The position numbers were made by a program, and so were the translations under genes. This document shows positions 23,526-32,665 of a DNA stretch of 64,000 nucleotides, one piece after another. The notes under the pieces are model-generated. The model saw only the letters and a program-made list of their open reading frames with translations. It was not told where the DNA came from and searched no databases. Position 1 is the first letter of the stretch. Each line of letters opens with the position of its first letter. The DNA lies in contig JAIYBZ010000035.1 in the NCBI GenBank assembly GCA_027488255.1, forward strand, positions 62,001 to 126,000. Direction: 5' to 3'. The stretch comes from Comamonadaceae bacterium (GTDB lineage Bacteria; Pseudomonadota; Gammaproteobacteria; Burkholderiales; Burkholderiaceae_C).

Positions 23526-23604
23526 GTTCATACTCCTTTAGGAAGAAAGCGCAGAGGGCCTCAAGTGAGAATCTGCGGACAAACAGAGGTGTCTGTTGCT
23601 AAAT

Positions 23605-23631
23605 GAATCGGAAGCCTGGCGTAAAACTTGA
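23605..23631 (-). promoter_or_regulatory. FliA (sigma28) promoter for the small flagellins
   Basis: Minus strand: -35 TCAAGTTT, an 11-base spacer, -10 TCCGATTC. The enteric consensus is TAAAGTTT-N11-GCCGATAA; the -35 differs at one base. Confidence 0.82.
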
Positions 23632-23647
23632 GCGGATTTATTCAGAT

Positions 23648-24016
23648 TTAAGCAGCTTTATCCAAAAGAAAACCCTTTACGCGCTCAATGTTGTGAGCGA
23701 CACGTAATACGGCTTCATTGGGTATTTGGCGAACCACTTCACCTGTGGTGGAGTTTTGCACGGTGACCACGGTGTAGTCAGCGGCTTCGTCGTAGGAAAA
23801 CTGAAGAGCTTGTCCAGCTTGCTGCAAACGAGAATTGGCCTCTGCAATAGCGGCTTTGACGTTGCGCTTGTTCTCTTCAATGTCAATGGTGATAGGAGCT
23901 GATGCTATTTCTGGGACCGGAGCGCGATCTTGGCCGCCCACAGTTTTAGCTTGGGGAATGTCGACCTTGGCTGCGTAATTCAGACCAGAAGGCTGACGTA
24001 CAGAATCAATTGACAT
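23648..24016 (-). CDS. flaG: FlaG-family protein
   Basis: A 122-residue protein with the FlaG domain in its second half: ALQFSYDEAADYTVVTVQNS, GEVVRQIPNEAVLRVAHNIE. FlaG modulates filament length or stability in several polar-flagellated bacteria. The N-terminus is variable, with Pro/Ala. ATG 24016 follows AAAGGAAT; the longer frame to 24055 runs through the promoter. It has its own FliA-type site 64 bases upstream and lies between fliD and the small flagellins. Confidence 0.94.
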   Translation of the reverse strand: MSIDSVRQPSGLNYAAKVDIPQAKTVGGQDRAPVPEIASAPITIDIEENKRNVKAAIAEANSRLQQAGQALQFSYDEAADYTVVTVQNSTTGEVVRQIPNEAVLRVAHNIERVKGFLLDKAA

Positions 24017-24080
24017 GGTTATTCCTTTATCGAACAAATGAAAGTAAGCCAGCAAGCAAGTGCGGCTATTCCGTCAATGT

Positions 24081-24107
24081 GTATCGACGGATTCAGGAAT
24101 AACTTTA
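24081..24107 (-). promoter_or_regulatory. FliA (sigma28) promoter for flaG
   Basis: Minus strand: -35 TAAAGTTA, an 11-base spacer, -10 GTCGATAC. Seven of eight and six of eight positions match the enteric consensus. Confidence 0.85.
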
Positions 24108-24121
24108 GAAATTATTTGAAT

Positions 24122-24140
24122 CAGGGTTGCCAATACCCTG
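24122..24140 (-). terminator. Hairpin after fliD
   Basis: CAGGGT-ATTGGCA-ACCCTG on the minus strand, 24 bases past the fliD stop, followed by an A/T-rich stretch but not a clean T-run. It may be a weak terminator separating fliD from flaG. Confidence 0.4.
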
Positions 24141-24164
24141 TAACGAGTTATTTAGAACTCATTT

Positions 24165-25571
24165 TTATTTGTAGGCGTTCATCATGCCTTCGAAAGTACT
24201 CTTCAAACCTTCTTTAGTGCTATTGCTGCGACCAACAATGCTTTCCATTGCGCCAAATTGCTGGGTGTAACGGGCCAACAAGAGCGTCATGCGGTCTTCC
24301 AGTTTGGTCAGGTCTTTTTTATAAGCCGCAATTTTGCTTTCGGTATTGCTGCTGAGGTTCATCAGCGTACTGCCCACGCGGGTCAGATCATGCAATTTTT
24401 TGACAGCATCGCCGGCGAGACCAGAAGCAACGCTGGTCAACGTTGTTGGAGTGCTCCGGTTATCGCTCAGCATCGTGACAACCTCTTCGTAATTTGAAGC
24501 CAAAACGTTGTCGAGAGTGGCTTCGGTCAATTCCATCGTGCCATCGCGAGTGATGCTGATGCCCAGATCGCGCAATGATCGAACACTTGAACCAGGAGTG
24601 CTGGAATCGGCCGTAAAGATTTGACGTATTTGGCCTCGCAAAGTTGTCACCGCAGATTCACCAGTCAAGCTTGCTCCGTAGCCCTCGACCTTCGAATCCT
24701 TGTTTGTTGCGCTGTCCAATACAGTCTGAATATCGTTGTAAGCAACAACCAAATCTTTGATCTTGGTCTTCAGCGCACTGCTGTCCCTCTCCAAACCCAC
24801 GACAGCGGGTGTGGTGGTGGTGGTGTTCAAATTCAATTTAATGCCAGTCAAAGCATCTTCGATGGTGTTGGTGCTCCGCTGCATCTGAACGCCATCGATT
24901 TTGACTATGGCATTGGTTGCCGCTTGGGTGGGACTCGAAAAATCAAGCTCTGGAATTGCAGGCGTGCTGTTCAAAGTAAAACTGTTCGCGGTCCCGGTGC
25001 CACCAGTGATCAAAATTTTGAAGGGTGTGCTTCCAGACCCTGTGTTGATTAGTTGGGCTTTTATGCCTTTGTTGCTCTGGTTGATAGCAGAAACTACACC
25101 TTCAGGAGTTGCATTTGCCGCTGAAATGGCAATGGTCTGCGCAGCACCTCCGCCCACTGAAAGTGAAAAATCGAATGCATTTCCACTGTTGATGGGTGTG
25201 TTTCTTGCCGAAAAACCGGCAGATAAATTGCGTTGACTTTTCGCCAAGGCCAAGACTTCGATTTCATGTACACCCGGGCTGGCGGTAGGCCCAGAAGTCA
25301 CATTGAAAGCCGTGCTTTGCGTGTTGTTGACATTCAAGCTGCTGAAGTCACCCAAGTCATCCAAACTGGAAAATTTAGACTTTAATTCTTTGACAATGAA
25401 GTTGATGGCGCCTAAGCCTGAAATACGCGCTTCGCTTTTCGCGATTTTCTTGTCAATGCTGTCTTTTTGCGGCACCTTTTCAGCATCGACTAACGATTGC
25501 GCCAAGGCTTTGACGTCAATGCCGGAACCGCCACCCAATGCAGAGATGAAGTTCGTGGAAGTCGTGGCCAT
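24165..25571 (-). CDS. fliD: Flagellar filament cap FliD
   Basis: A 468-residue cap protein that helps flagellin fold at the tip. It has the N-terminal FliD domain (GGGSGIDVKALAQSLVDAEKVP), a flagellin-IN-like stretch (AQTIAISAANATPEGVVSAIN) and a C-terminal domain (ALKTKIKDLVVAYNDIQTVL; RMTLLLARYTQQFGAME). Length equals that of enteric FliD, in contrast to the oversized FlgK, FlgE and FliC here. The gene is more A/T-rich than the flg genes next to it. A FliA-type promoter lies 34 bases upstream, overlapping the end of flgL. Confidence 0.97.
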   Translation of the reverse strand: MATTSTNFISALGGGSGIDVKALAQSLVDAEKVPQKDSIDKKIAKSEARISGLGAINFIVKELKSKFSSLDDLGDFSSLNVNNTQSTAFNVTSGPTASPGVHEIEVLALAKSQRNLSAGFSARNTPINSGNAFDFSLSVGGGAAQTIAISAANATPEGVVSAINQSNKGIKAQLINTGSGSTPFKILITGGTGTANSFTLNSTPAIPELDFSSPTQAATNAIVKIDGVQMQRSTNTIEDALTGIKLNLNTTTTTPAVVGLERDSSALKTKIKDLVVAYNDIQTVLDSATNKDSKVEGYGASLTGESAVTTLRGQIRQIFTADSSTPGSSVRSLRDLGISITRDGTMELTEATLDNVLASNYEEVVTMLSDNRSTPTTLTSVASGLAGDAVKKLHDLTRVGSTLMNLSSNTESKIAAYKKDLTKLEDRMTLLLARYTQQFGAMESIVGRSNSTKEGLKSTFEGMMNAYK

Positions 25572-25604
25572 TGAAGATACCTGTCAAAAAAAGTTCAAGT
25601 TAAA

Positions 25605-25631
25605 GAATCGTCATTCAGCGCGAATTCTTGA
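25605..25631 (-). promoter_or_regulatory. Probable FliA (sigma28) promoter for fliD
   Basis: Minus strand: -35 TCAAGAAT, an 11-base spacer, -10 GACGATTC. The match is weaker than at flaG but the spacing is exact and the position fits. Confidence 0.6.
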
Positions 25632-25633
25632 GC

Positions 25634-26557
25634 TCAATTGATGTAGTTGAACAAGTTCAATTGAGAAATCTTGGCAAAGCTGCTTTGTGCGGCTTCCAAG
25701 GACAGCATTTGTTTGTTCATCTCGGTGATGGCCTTGGCATAGTCCAAATCTTCGATGTCGGACAACACGGTTTTCAGGCTCAAGCGGGTGTCTTCCAAAA
25801 CTTCTTTTTGTGACTCCAACACGTTTTGGTCGGTACCCACCTCGGCCAAGGCCAAGCTCATGTTGTTTTGCAGTTGGTCCAGCTCGCCAATGCCTTGCCG
25901 CAAGGTGGGGCCGTTGTTGTTTTGCATGCCGGCGATCACATCGTCAATGACCTGGAAAAACCCGACTGCGGTGGACTCGCCTTTTTCATTGGTGCGGACC
26001 ACACTGGTGAAGGTTTCGGTGCCCGAACGGTTGAGCAGCACGGTGCGTTGGTCGCCCACCGGCACACGCATTTGTGTTTGGTCGCCTTGGTACACCGGCC
26101 GACCATCGGCATCGGTCACAAAGGGCGGGGCTTGCACGCGGCTGCCCGCAAAAATGAAGTTGCCACTGGTGTCTCGGGTGTTGGCCAAGCTCAGGGCTTG
26201 GTCGCGCAGGCCTTGCATTTCAATGGCCAGCACCCGCTTGTCTTCGGCACCCATGGTGTCGTTGGCGGCTTGAATGGTCAGCTCTTTCATGCGCAGCATC
26301 AGGTCGCTGACGCCGCTCAAAGCCGACTCTTCGGCCTGCAGGCGGTTGCTCACCATGTTCAGGGCGGTTTCATAGCTGTCCTGGCGGCCAATCATCGATT
26401 TAAAGCGCTCGATGGTGGCGGCTTGGTCCGGCGCATCGCTGGGCGAAATCACTTGTTTGCTGCTGGCCAACTGGGCTTGGCTTTTGGCCAAGCGGGTTTG
26501 TCCCTGTGCCATTTGGTCCACAGCGCGGTCAAACAAATAGGTGGTCGATACTTTCAT
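25634..26557 (-). CDS. flgL: Hook-filament junction protein FlgL
   Basis: A 307-residue junction protein (HAP3) that seats the filament on FlgK. It opens with MKVSTTYLFDRAVDQMAQGQ and has the flagellin-like N-terminal helices, IERFKSMIGRQDSYETALNM, and ends with the C-terminal D0-type helix EDLDYAKAITEMNKQMLSLEA. Length is normal. It begins 14 bases after the flgK stop, so it is the last gene of the flgB-to-flgL run. Confidence 0.97.
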   Translation of the reverse strand: MKVSTTYLFDRAVDQMAQGQTRLAKSQAQLASSKQVISPSDAPDQAATIERFKSMIGRQDSYETALNMVSNRLQAEESALSGVSDLMLRMKELTIQAANDTMGAEDKRVLAIEMQGLRDQALSLANTRDTSGNFIFAGSRVQAPPFVTDADGRPVYQGDQTQMRVPVGDQRTVLLNRSGTETFTSVVRTNEKGESTAVGFFQVIDDVIAGMQNNNGPTLRQGIGELDQLQNNMSLALAEVGTDQNVLESQKEVLEDTRLSLKTVLSDIEDLDYAKAITEMNKQMLSLEAAQSSFAKISQLNLFNYIN

Positions 26558-26571
26558 GGTCTGTGCTCACT

Positions 26572-29500
26572 TCAGCGGATTTGGAGGACCGAGTCAAACA
26601 ATTGGCTGGCCACTTGCATGACCTTGGCCGAGGCTTGGTAGGCCTGCTGAAAACGGATCAAGTTGGTCGCTTCTTCGTCCAAGCTGACGCCCGACACCGC
26701 ATCGCGGCTGGCCACGGCTTGGTCGTGCACCACGGTCAAGGCCGACTGAACAATCGAGGCTTGGCGCGAGATGTTGCCCATGTCGTTCACATGGTCGATG
26801 TAGGCGCTGCCCAATGTCTTGCCATTGCCCATGACCGGCTTGGATTCCAGGGCCACGATCTCCAGCATGTTTTCGTTGTTGCCCGTGCCGTCGCGGTTGC
26901 CGTCCAGCACAAAGCTGTCACCCATTTGAGGCGGCTTTGAAAACGTCAGGTTCAAGCCCTGAATGTGGATGCTGGCATCGGGCTGGGCGCTGTTGAATTC
27001 GCGCTCGGCCAACAAGGTGCCGGTTTTTTGGTCGGTGAGGGTGAAGCGTGTCGCGGTGACAAACTTCAGCGTCATCGGGTTGTTGCGCAGTTTTTCTTTG
27101 GCGTCGTGGTTTTCGGTGGTGTAACTGGCGGCAATTTGCGCCGCACCGGCGCCACTCACAAACACCAGCAAATCATCGGCTGCAGGGCCATCGATGTAGG
27201 CTGCTGCGCGGAAACCCAAGCGCTGCAAATCAGCGGCAGAGCCTTCGGCACCAATGCTCAGACCAATGGTTTTGACAGTGCCATCGGTGCGCTCTAGGCG
27301 CACTTGCCCTTTGATGACTCCAGAATTGAGACCCAAGGCATTGGAGTTCCTTTGCAACTGGCTGATTGAGCCAGAGTTACTGTAGTTGACCAAGGACTGG
27401 ATCGCCCCCAAGTCAGACTGTGTGGGTGCAAACGAAGGTACCGTTGATTGGACCGAGACGTTGTCGATGTACAGCTGTGCACCTGCAGCTCTGCCGCCAG
27501 ATGCATCGTAAGTTCCAGAAACAAATACAAATTTGTAAGAACCCGCTGTATTGATGGTCTTGGTTTCTGTGGCCCAAGCCGTGGTCGCACCCGTCTGGTT
27601 CAATAATTCTATGGTTTGACCTGTATCTACATTCAGCAGATAGGCATAAACGTCATAGTTATCACTGCCGCCTTGTGCTTTCCAATCAAATGAAACGCTA
27701 CCACCAGCTTGAATGCTGACGGCACTCTCACTCACCACATAAGGACCGTGCAAAACCCCAAAAGGATCGATTGATGTGTTGTTGGTGTTGAGCTTGAGTG
27801 CCAGTCCATTGTCTGGCAAACCCGTGTCAATAACTTGTGTGGCATATGTGGTTCCAACCGACACCGATGCTGTTTCACCTGAGCCGTTTGGAGCAGGTTG
27901 TGTATCGGTTGGGGTTGGGAAACCTGCCACGCTGTCAGCTCCGCCCAGCCGTACGCGCTGGTTGACAACTTGCCAGCCGTCCATTTGAACAGCACCAGCA
28001 GAAGACGACTCAAAATCGCCGTTTTGAAACGCTGAAACCAAGTTGATCCGCAATGGTTGACCAGCTTGACCATTTTTTACGGCATCGATCTCCCCGACCA
28101 ATTTGGCTTGAATGCCATTGCCGCGATACAACAAATTTCCGACAGTTGAAAACTGACCATTGGTCGTTACCGCGGTCGCCACCCGAGCAATCGTGATGTT
28201 TTCAGTGGGCAAGCCATAGCCAGAAAATTCAATGTAGGTTGGGCGAGCAACCATTCCTGGCAATTCAACCCCGCTGATTTTGATGTCTTCGCCTTCAAAA
28301 CCGGCCGCATTTGTAAGGACTAAATTTCCTTGCGAGCTGAGACTGGCAACCACTTGGGATGAAGCTGACCGCTGGTTGATGGATGTCACCAGGTCGTTGA
28401 TGTCTTGATAACCACCCGAGGCAAAAGGAATGGCGATGTTGTTCAGCGACAAGGTTTCGGTCAGCTTGAGATTCTGGACTGGAATTTCAATTCGATTTTC
28501 TGCAACGGCTCTCACTCCGGGGGCGTTCGCAGCATTCAGCCACGCAGACACGTCTTTGGCTTGTACGCTCGTGCCGTTAGAAGGGGTGAGGGCGCCCAGC
28601 TGGACACCATTGAGGTTCAGGCGGTTTTCGGCGGGCAAGCCAGCCCAGTTGCTCGAAATACGGCCACTGCTCAGCACGGGCGTTTCGTACTTTGGGGTGA
28701 TGGCATTGCCTTGGCTGTCAAATTGCTGAATGGCCACCGCCTGCGCACGAGCCCCGTAAAACACGGGCATTTTGCGGTAACCGGTGTCGTCTTCGATGTT
28801 CAGCAAGTTGTTGCTGTAAGTGGCATTGAGTTCCATGCCACTGGCTTCGGTCATGATGCGGTCTTGCAGTTCGGTGCTCAGTGTTTGGCCCACCAAATGG
28901 CGGCCATCGCGCGTCAGGATCTGCAGGTTTTGCCCTTCGTTCAGGGTGTCCAAATAGACCGTGGTGTCGCGCATGCCAGCCGGGATGTAAGACACCGGCA
29001 GGGCACCTGGATTGGCCGCTACATTGAGTTTGGCACCGGCCACCGCGTTGCTGTTGTTGACCAACACTTTGTCCAGAGCCGCGGCCCCAGCATAAGCAGG
29101 GGCTTGGTAGCGCACCATGGCATCGGCGGTGCCGGTGTTGCTGGCGTTTTCAATCACCCGGAAGGCCGCAGCGGCTGCGATGTTCAAGGGGTCTTTGGTG
29201 GTGATGCGCAGACCCGCACTGGCGTGGGCCATGGCCGGGTCAAAGTCAAACAAGGCTTTGCCGGTTTGGCCATAAGCGTCCACGCCCGATTGGTGCAGGG
29301 TGTTGATTTCTTGGGCCAAGGTGGTGGCCAAAGCGTCCAAAGAAGAGCGGGTGCTGCCCAACACTTGCTCGCGAAACGCCATCAGACCGGCCAACTCGCC
29401 GCTGTTGAGTCCCATGACGGGGGTGTTGTTGCCATAAGGGTCCAACACCAGGCGGAATTTTTCGGGGTCGGCCGCATCAAAGCTCACACCCAACAAGTGC

Positions 29501-30225
29501 GCGTCACGGCCACTCACGATCACTTCTTGGTCAGCGGTGGCGCCGAGGCCCACCGTGACCACGCCGTTGTCGTCAAAGCGGGTGTTGACCTTGGCAAAGT
29601 CGGCCATCTTGAGCAAGATGCTGTCGCGCTGGTCCATCAGCTCAGGGGGCTGTTTGGCGGCGCTTTGTACGCGGCTCAGCTGGGTATTCACCCGTGCCAA
29701 TTGCTGCGACAAGGCGTTGATTTGGTTGACATTCGACTCGACCGATTCTTTGGTTTCGGCGTCGACCAAATCCAATTGGGCCGACAACTGGCTGAAGCGC
29801 GAGGCAATGCCTTCGGCGTCACGCAAAAAGCTGCCACGCAGCACGGTCGAGGCGGGATCGGCCGCCAAAGAACGTGCCGACGAGAAAAATTGGTCCAGCG
29901 CACTGGTCAGCCCTGAGGTTTGGCCGCCCATCACATCGATCACCCGATTGGTGTAGTCCACCACCGGTTTTTGGCTTTGCAGATCGCTGTTGCTGTTGCG
30001 CAGGTTGGATTCGACAAAGCTGTCGTACTGGCGTTTGATGCCTTCAAAAAAGACACCGGTGCCCAGATAGTTGTTGCCCATCGCCCGGGTGGGGCTGGCT
30101 TGGGTGCTGATGTCTTGCCGCGAATACCCTTCGGTGGCCGCGTTGGCAATGTTGTTGCTGATGACGGCCAACGAGCGTTGGTAGGTGCTGACCGCCGAGC
30201 TGCTGATGCCTAACAGATCACTCAT
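26572..30225 (-). CDS. flgK: Hook-filament junction protein FlgK, oversized (1217 aa)
   Basis: HAP1, linking hook and filament. The N-terminus (LLGISSSAVSTYQRSLAVIS; NNIANAATEGYSRQ) and the C-terminus (GVSLDEEATNLIRFQQAYQA; SQLFDSVLQIR) are canonical. Salmonella FlgK is about 550 aa; here the centre is more than doubled. Residues about 731-935 look like an inserted beta-sandwich: FQNGDFES opens it, followed by MDGWQVVNQRV, VSIQAGGSVSFDWKAQGG and AAGAQLYIDNVSVQS, a pattern typical of carbohydrate-binding-type (CBM/PEP-CTERM-like) modules. DNA of the region 27.3-28.5 kb is more A/T-rich than the ends. It overlaps flgJ by 4 bases (ATGA). Confidence 0.97.
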   Translation of the reverse strand: MSDLLGISSSAVSTYQRSLAVISNNIANAATEGYSRQDISTQASPTRAMGNNYLGTGVFFEGIKRQYDSFVESNLRNSNSDLQSQKPVVDYTNRVIDVMGGQTSGLTSALDQFFSSARSLAADPASTVLRGSFLRDAEGIASRFSQLSAQLDLVDAETKESVESNVNQINALSQQLARVNTQLSRVQSAAKQPPELMDQRDSILLKMADFAKVNTRFDDNGVVTVGLGATADQEVIVSGRDAHLLGVSFDAADPEKFRLVLDPYGNNTPVMGLNSGELAGLMAFREQVLGSTRSSLDALATTLAQEINTLHQSGVDAYGQTGKALFDFDPAMAHASAGLRITTKDPLNIAAAAAFRVIENASNTGTADAMVRYQAPAYAGAAALDKVLVNNSNAVAGAKLNVAANPGALPVSYIPAGMRDTTVYLDTLNEGQNLQILTRDGRHLVGQTLSTELQDRIMTEASGMELNATYSNNLLNIEDDTGYRKMPVFYGARAQAVAIQQFDSQGNAITPKYETPVLSSGRISSNWAGLPAENRLNLNGVQLGALTPSNGTSVQAKDVSAWLNAANAPGVRAVAENRIEIPVQNLKLTETLSLNNIAIPFASGGYQDINDLVTSINQRSASSQVVASLSSQGNLVLTNAAGFEGEDIKISGVELPGMVARPTYIEFSGYGLPTENITIARVATAVTTNGQFSTVGNLLYRGNGIQAKLVGEIDAVKNGQAGQPLRINLVSAFQNGDFESSSAGAVQMDGWQVVNQRVRLGGADSVAGFPTPTDTQPAPNGSGETASVSVGTTYATQVIDTGLPDNGLALKLNTNNTSIDPFGVLHGPYVVSESAVSIQAGGSVSFDWKAQGGSDNYDVYAYLLNVDTGQTIELLNQTGATTAWATETKTINTAGSYKFVFVSGTYDASGGRAAGAQLYIDNVSVQSTVPSFAPTQSDLGAIQSLVNYSNSGSISQLQRNSNALGLNSGVIKGQVRLERTDGTVKTIGLSIGAEGSAADLQRLGFRAAAYIDGPAADDLLVFVSGAGAAQIAASYTTENHDAKEKLRNNPMTLKFVTATRFTLTDQKTGTLLAEREFNSAQPDASIHIQGLNLTFSKPPQMGDSFVLDGNRDGTGNNENMLEIVALESKPVMGNGKTLGSAYIDHVNDMGNISRQASIVQSALTVVHDQAVASRDAVSGVSLDEEATNLIRFQQAYQASAKVMQVASQLFDSVLQIR

Positions 30226-30782
30226 GAGTCACCCCCGGTTTGGCCATAGGTGTCGAGTGCTTTGCGTGCCGGCCGTTCAACGGGCTGTGCAGGGCCCGAC
30301 AAAGGCATGAAGCTTTGCAGCGGCTTGATGGACGGTGCTGCGGGCAACGGCAAGCCCGCAGGCGCGCTGTTTTGTGGCAGAGGCCAGCTTTTGTCGGGTT
30401 TGTTCAGCGGAATGCCTGGCGTTTGAGGGGTGCTGTTCATCTGCTGCAAGGCTTCGGCCGTGCTGCGCAGGGCGTTGCGTTGTTCGTGGTCGCGCACCAG
30501 CATGTCGGCAATGCCCACAGTGCCACGCTTGGCCATTTGGTGGGCCACTTCTTTGTCAAACATGCCTTGGAAAGTGTCTTCGGCAGAAGATTCGTTCAGG
30601 TCACTTTTTTCGACGCTTTCGCGCATCGACTTCATCATCATTTCGATGAACATCGACTCAAATTGCTGCGCTGTTTCGCGGATGGCTTTGTTGCCGTCTT
30701 GCGCCGCTTGGCCGCGCAATTGCCCCAGACCTTGAAAGTCCAGTGCTGACTGCGTGACGGTGGCGCTGACGGGGGTGGCCAT
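30222..30782 (-). CDS. flgJ: Rod-capping protein FlgJ without muramidase domain
   Basis: A 186-residue protein with only the N-terminal rod-binding domain (RETAQQFESMFIEMMMKSMR; GMFDKEVAHQMAKRGTVGIA) and a Pro-rich tail. Enteric and most betaproteobacterial FlgJ (about 310-330 aa) carry a C-terminal peptidoglycan hydrolase that opens the wall for the rod; here it is absent, with no remnant in the following DNA because flgK starts within the stop codon. A LysM/transglycosylase-like gene at 38997-40352 may supply that activity. Confidence 0.95.
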   Translation of the reverse strand: MATPVSATVTQSALDFQGLGQLRGQAAQDGNKAIRETAQQFESMFIEMMMKSMRESVEKSDLNESSAEDTFQGMFDKEVAHQMAKRGTVGIADMLVRDHEQRNALRSTAEALQQMNSTPQTPGIPLNKPDKSWPLPQNSAPAGLPLPAAPSIKPLQSFMPLSGPAQPVERPARKALDTYGQTGGDS

Positions 30783-30794
30783 GGTGTGCTCGGG

Positions 30795-31919
30795 TTAGAT
30801 GACGATCAATTCGGCGCGCAAGCTGCCCGAGCTTTTCAGGGCTTCGAGGATGGCGATCAACGAGGAGGGGCTGGCCCCCACTTGGTTCACGGCGTCCACG
30901 ATCTGGCGCAAATCGACGCCAGGCTGGAACAGGAACATGGGTTTGTTGGGCTCGCTGACACTGATGTCGACGTTTTGCACCGGCGTGGTTTGGCCTTGCG
31001 ACAGGGCGCCGGGTTGCGACACTTCGTTGGTGGCTGCAATCGAGACCGAGATGGTGCCGTGCGTCACCGCAGCGGCCGTGATGCGCACATTGCGGCTGAT
31101 GACCACAGTGCCGGTTTTGGCGTTGACCACCACACGGGCAGGGGGCTCGCCCGGCTGCACATCCATGTTTTCGACCATGCTCATGAAGGCCACGCGCTGG
31201 CTCAGGTCTTGCGGCGCTTGCAGCGTGATGGACACGCCGTCCAGTGCGCGCGCCACATCGGCACCAAAGCGTGTGTTGATGGCGCTGACGATCGCGTTGG
31301 TGGTGGTGAAGTCGCCATCGCGCACGTTCAGTACCACGCGTTCGGCTTTGTCAAAAGGGGTGTCGACGGTTTTTTCAACCTGTGCGCCACCCGGAATGCG
31401 GGTCGAGGTGGGCACGCCGATGGCCACTTTAGAGCCAGCGGCGTTGGCATCGATGCCCGTGGCCGTGAGTGAGCCTTGGGCCAAGGCATAAATCTCGCCA
31501 TCCACGCCGCGCAAGCTGGTCAACAGCAAATTGCCGCCGCGCAGGCTGGTGGCTTTGCCGATGGCCGCCACGTTGATGTCGATCTTTTGACCGGGCTTGG
31601 CAAAGCCGGGCAATTCGGCGGTGATCATCACGGCCGCGACGTTTTTGATGTCGATCTTGCCCGCGCTGGTGGCGGTTTCAAAGTCAGACAAAGGGCCTTC
31701 CAAAGACACGCCCAAACGGCTCAGCATGGTCTTCATGCTTTGCGCGGTGAACGACACATCGGCGCCGTCGCCAGTGCCTTGCAAGCCCACCACCAGGCCG
31801 TAACCAATCAGTTGGTTGCTGCGCATGGCGGCCACCGTGGTCAGGTCTTTGATGCGGTCAGCCAGTGCAGGCGTGACCGTCAGGCAAAGTCCCAGCAGCG
31901 CAAAAAGAAGGCGTTTCAT
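30795..31919 (-). CDS. flgI: Flagellar P-ring protein FlgI
   Basis: A 374-residue periplasmic P-ring subunit. It has a signal peptide of about 20 residues (LLFALLGLCLTVTPALA) followed by DRIKDLTTVAAMRSNQLIGY, the near-invariant start of mature FlgI. LVVGLQGTGDGADVSFT, GNLLLTSLRGVDGEIYALAQ and the C-terminal LRAELIVI are also classic. Length is normal. It lies between flgH and flgJ as usual. Confidence 0.98.
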   Translation of the reverse strand: MKRLLFALLGLCLTVTPALADRIKDLTTVAAMRSNQLIGYGLVVGLQGTGDGADVSFTAQSMKTMLSRLGVSLEGPLSDFETATSAGKIDIKNVAAVMITAELPGFAKPGQKIDINVAAIGKATSLRGGNLLLTSLRGVDGEIYALAQGSLTATGIDANAAGSKVAIGVPTSTRIPGGAQVEKTVDTPFDKAERVVLNVRDGDFTTTNAIVSAINTRFGADVARALDGVSITLQAPQDLSQRVAFMSMVENMDVQPGEPPARVVVNAKTGTVVISRNVRITAAAVTHGTISVSIAATNEVSQPGALSQGQTTPVQNVDISVSEPNKPMFLFQPGVDLRQIVDAVNQVGASPSSLIAILEALKSSGSLRAELIVI

Positions 31920-31972
31920 AAATGGGTCTCGTGAGATTCAGTCGCTGTTGGCGGGTGTCGGCTGTTCAAGCC

Positions 31973-32656
31973 TCAGAAAGGCCAGAGCTTCATAAATGCG
32001 TTGGTTCCCCAGCCTGGGCGGGTGGCCGCCGCCAAGTCGCCCGTGCCACGGTAGGCAATTTGGGCGTGGGCCAAGCGGCGCGACTGCACCGTGTTGTTGG
32101 GGGCAATGTCTTCGGGGCGGATGATGCCGGCCACCTGAATCACTTCAGAGCCTTCGCTCAATGCCAGTTGTTTCTCGCCTCGCAAGACCAAGTTGCCATT
32201 GGCCAAGATTTCGACCACCGTGACAGCCACCGAGCCACTCAGGCTGGCTTTTTGGTCGGCCACGCCGGTGCCTTTGTTGCTGATGCTGCCGCCCAGCAGG
32301 TTGGTGCCGTTCAGCAAACCGCCCAAGGCGTTCATTTTGTTGGTCATGCCAGCAGGGGCCACGTCGTTTTCAGAGGTGCGGCTGACATCCGAGCTTTGGG
32401 TGCGTGCGGCTTGGGTGGACTCGTTGAGCAACACCGTGATCACATCGCCCACTTGAAAATTGCGGCCACGGCCAAACCAGCTGTCGCTTTGACGCGCCAC
32501 ATAAATGCCGCCGGTAGACGGCTTGGTGGAGGCCACAGGCGCCGGAAACACCGGCTCGAAGCCGCTGGTGTGCTTGAGGGGTTGCGGTGGCACCACCGAG
32601 CAGCCCGAAAGCCAGAAGGAGAGGGCGGCCATGGCGGCGAAAGCAAAGCGTTGCAT
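31973..32656 (-). CDS. flgH: Flagellar L-ring lipoprotein FlgH
   Basis: A 227-residue outer-membrane L-ring subunit. Lipobox LSGC near residues 17-20 gives the lipidated Cys. Conserved parts include GGIYVARQSDSWFGRGRNF, VGDVITVLLNESTQA and NGNLVLRGEKQLALSEGSEV, ending ARPGWGTN-type sequence. ATG 32656 is preferred over a GTG at 32665 that adjoins the flgG stop. Length is normal. Confidence 0.97.
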   Translation of the reverse strand: MQRFAFAAMAALSFWLSGCSVVPPQPLKHTSGFEPVFPAPVASTKPSTGGIYVARQSDSWFGRGRNFQVGDVITVLLNESTQAARTQSSDVSRTSENDVAPAGMTNKMNALGGLLNGTNLLGGSISNKGTGVADQKASLSGSVAVTVVEILANGNLVLRGEKQLALSEGSEVIQVAGIIRPEDIAPNNTVQSRRLAHAQIAYRGTGDLAAATRPGWGTNAFMKLWPF

Positions 32657-32665
32657 GGTGTGCAC

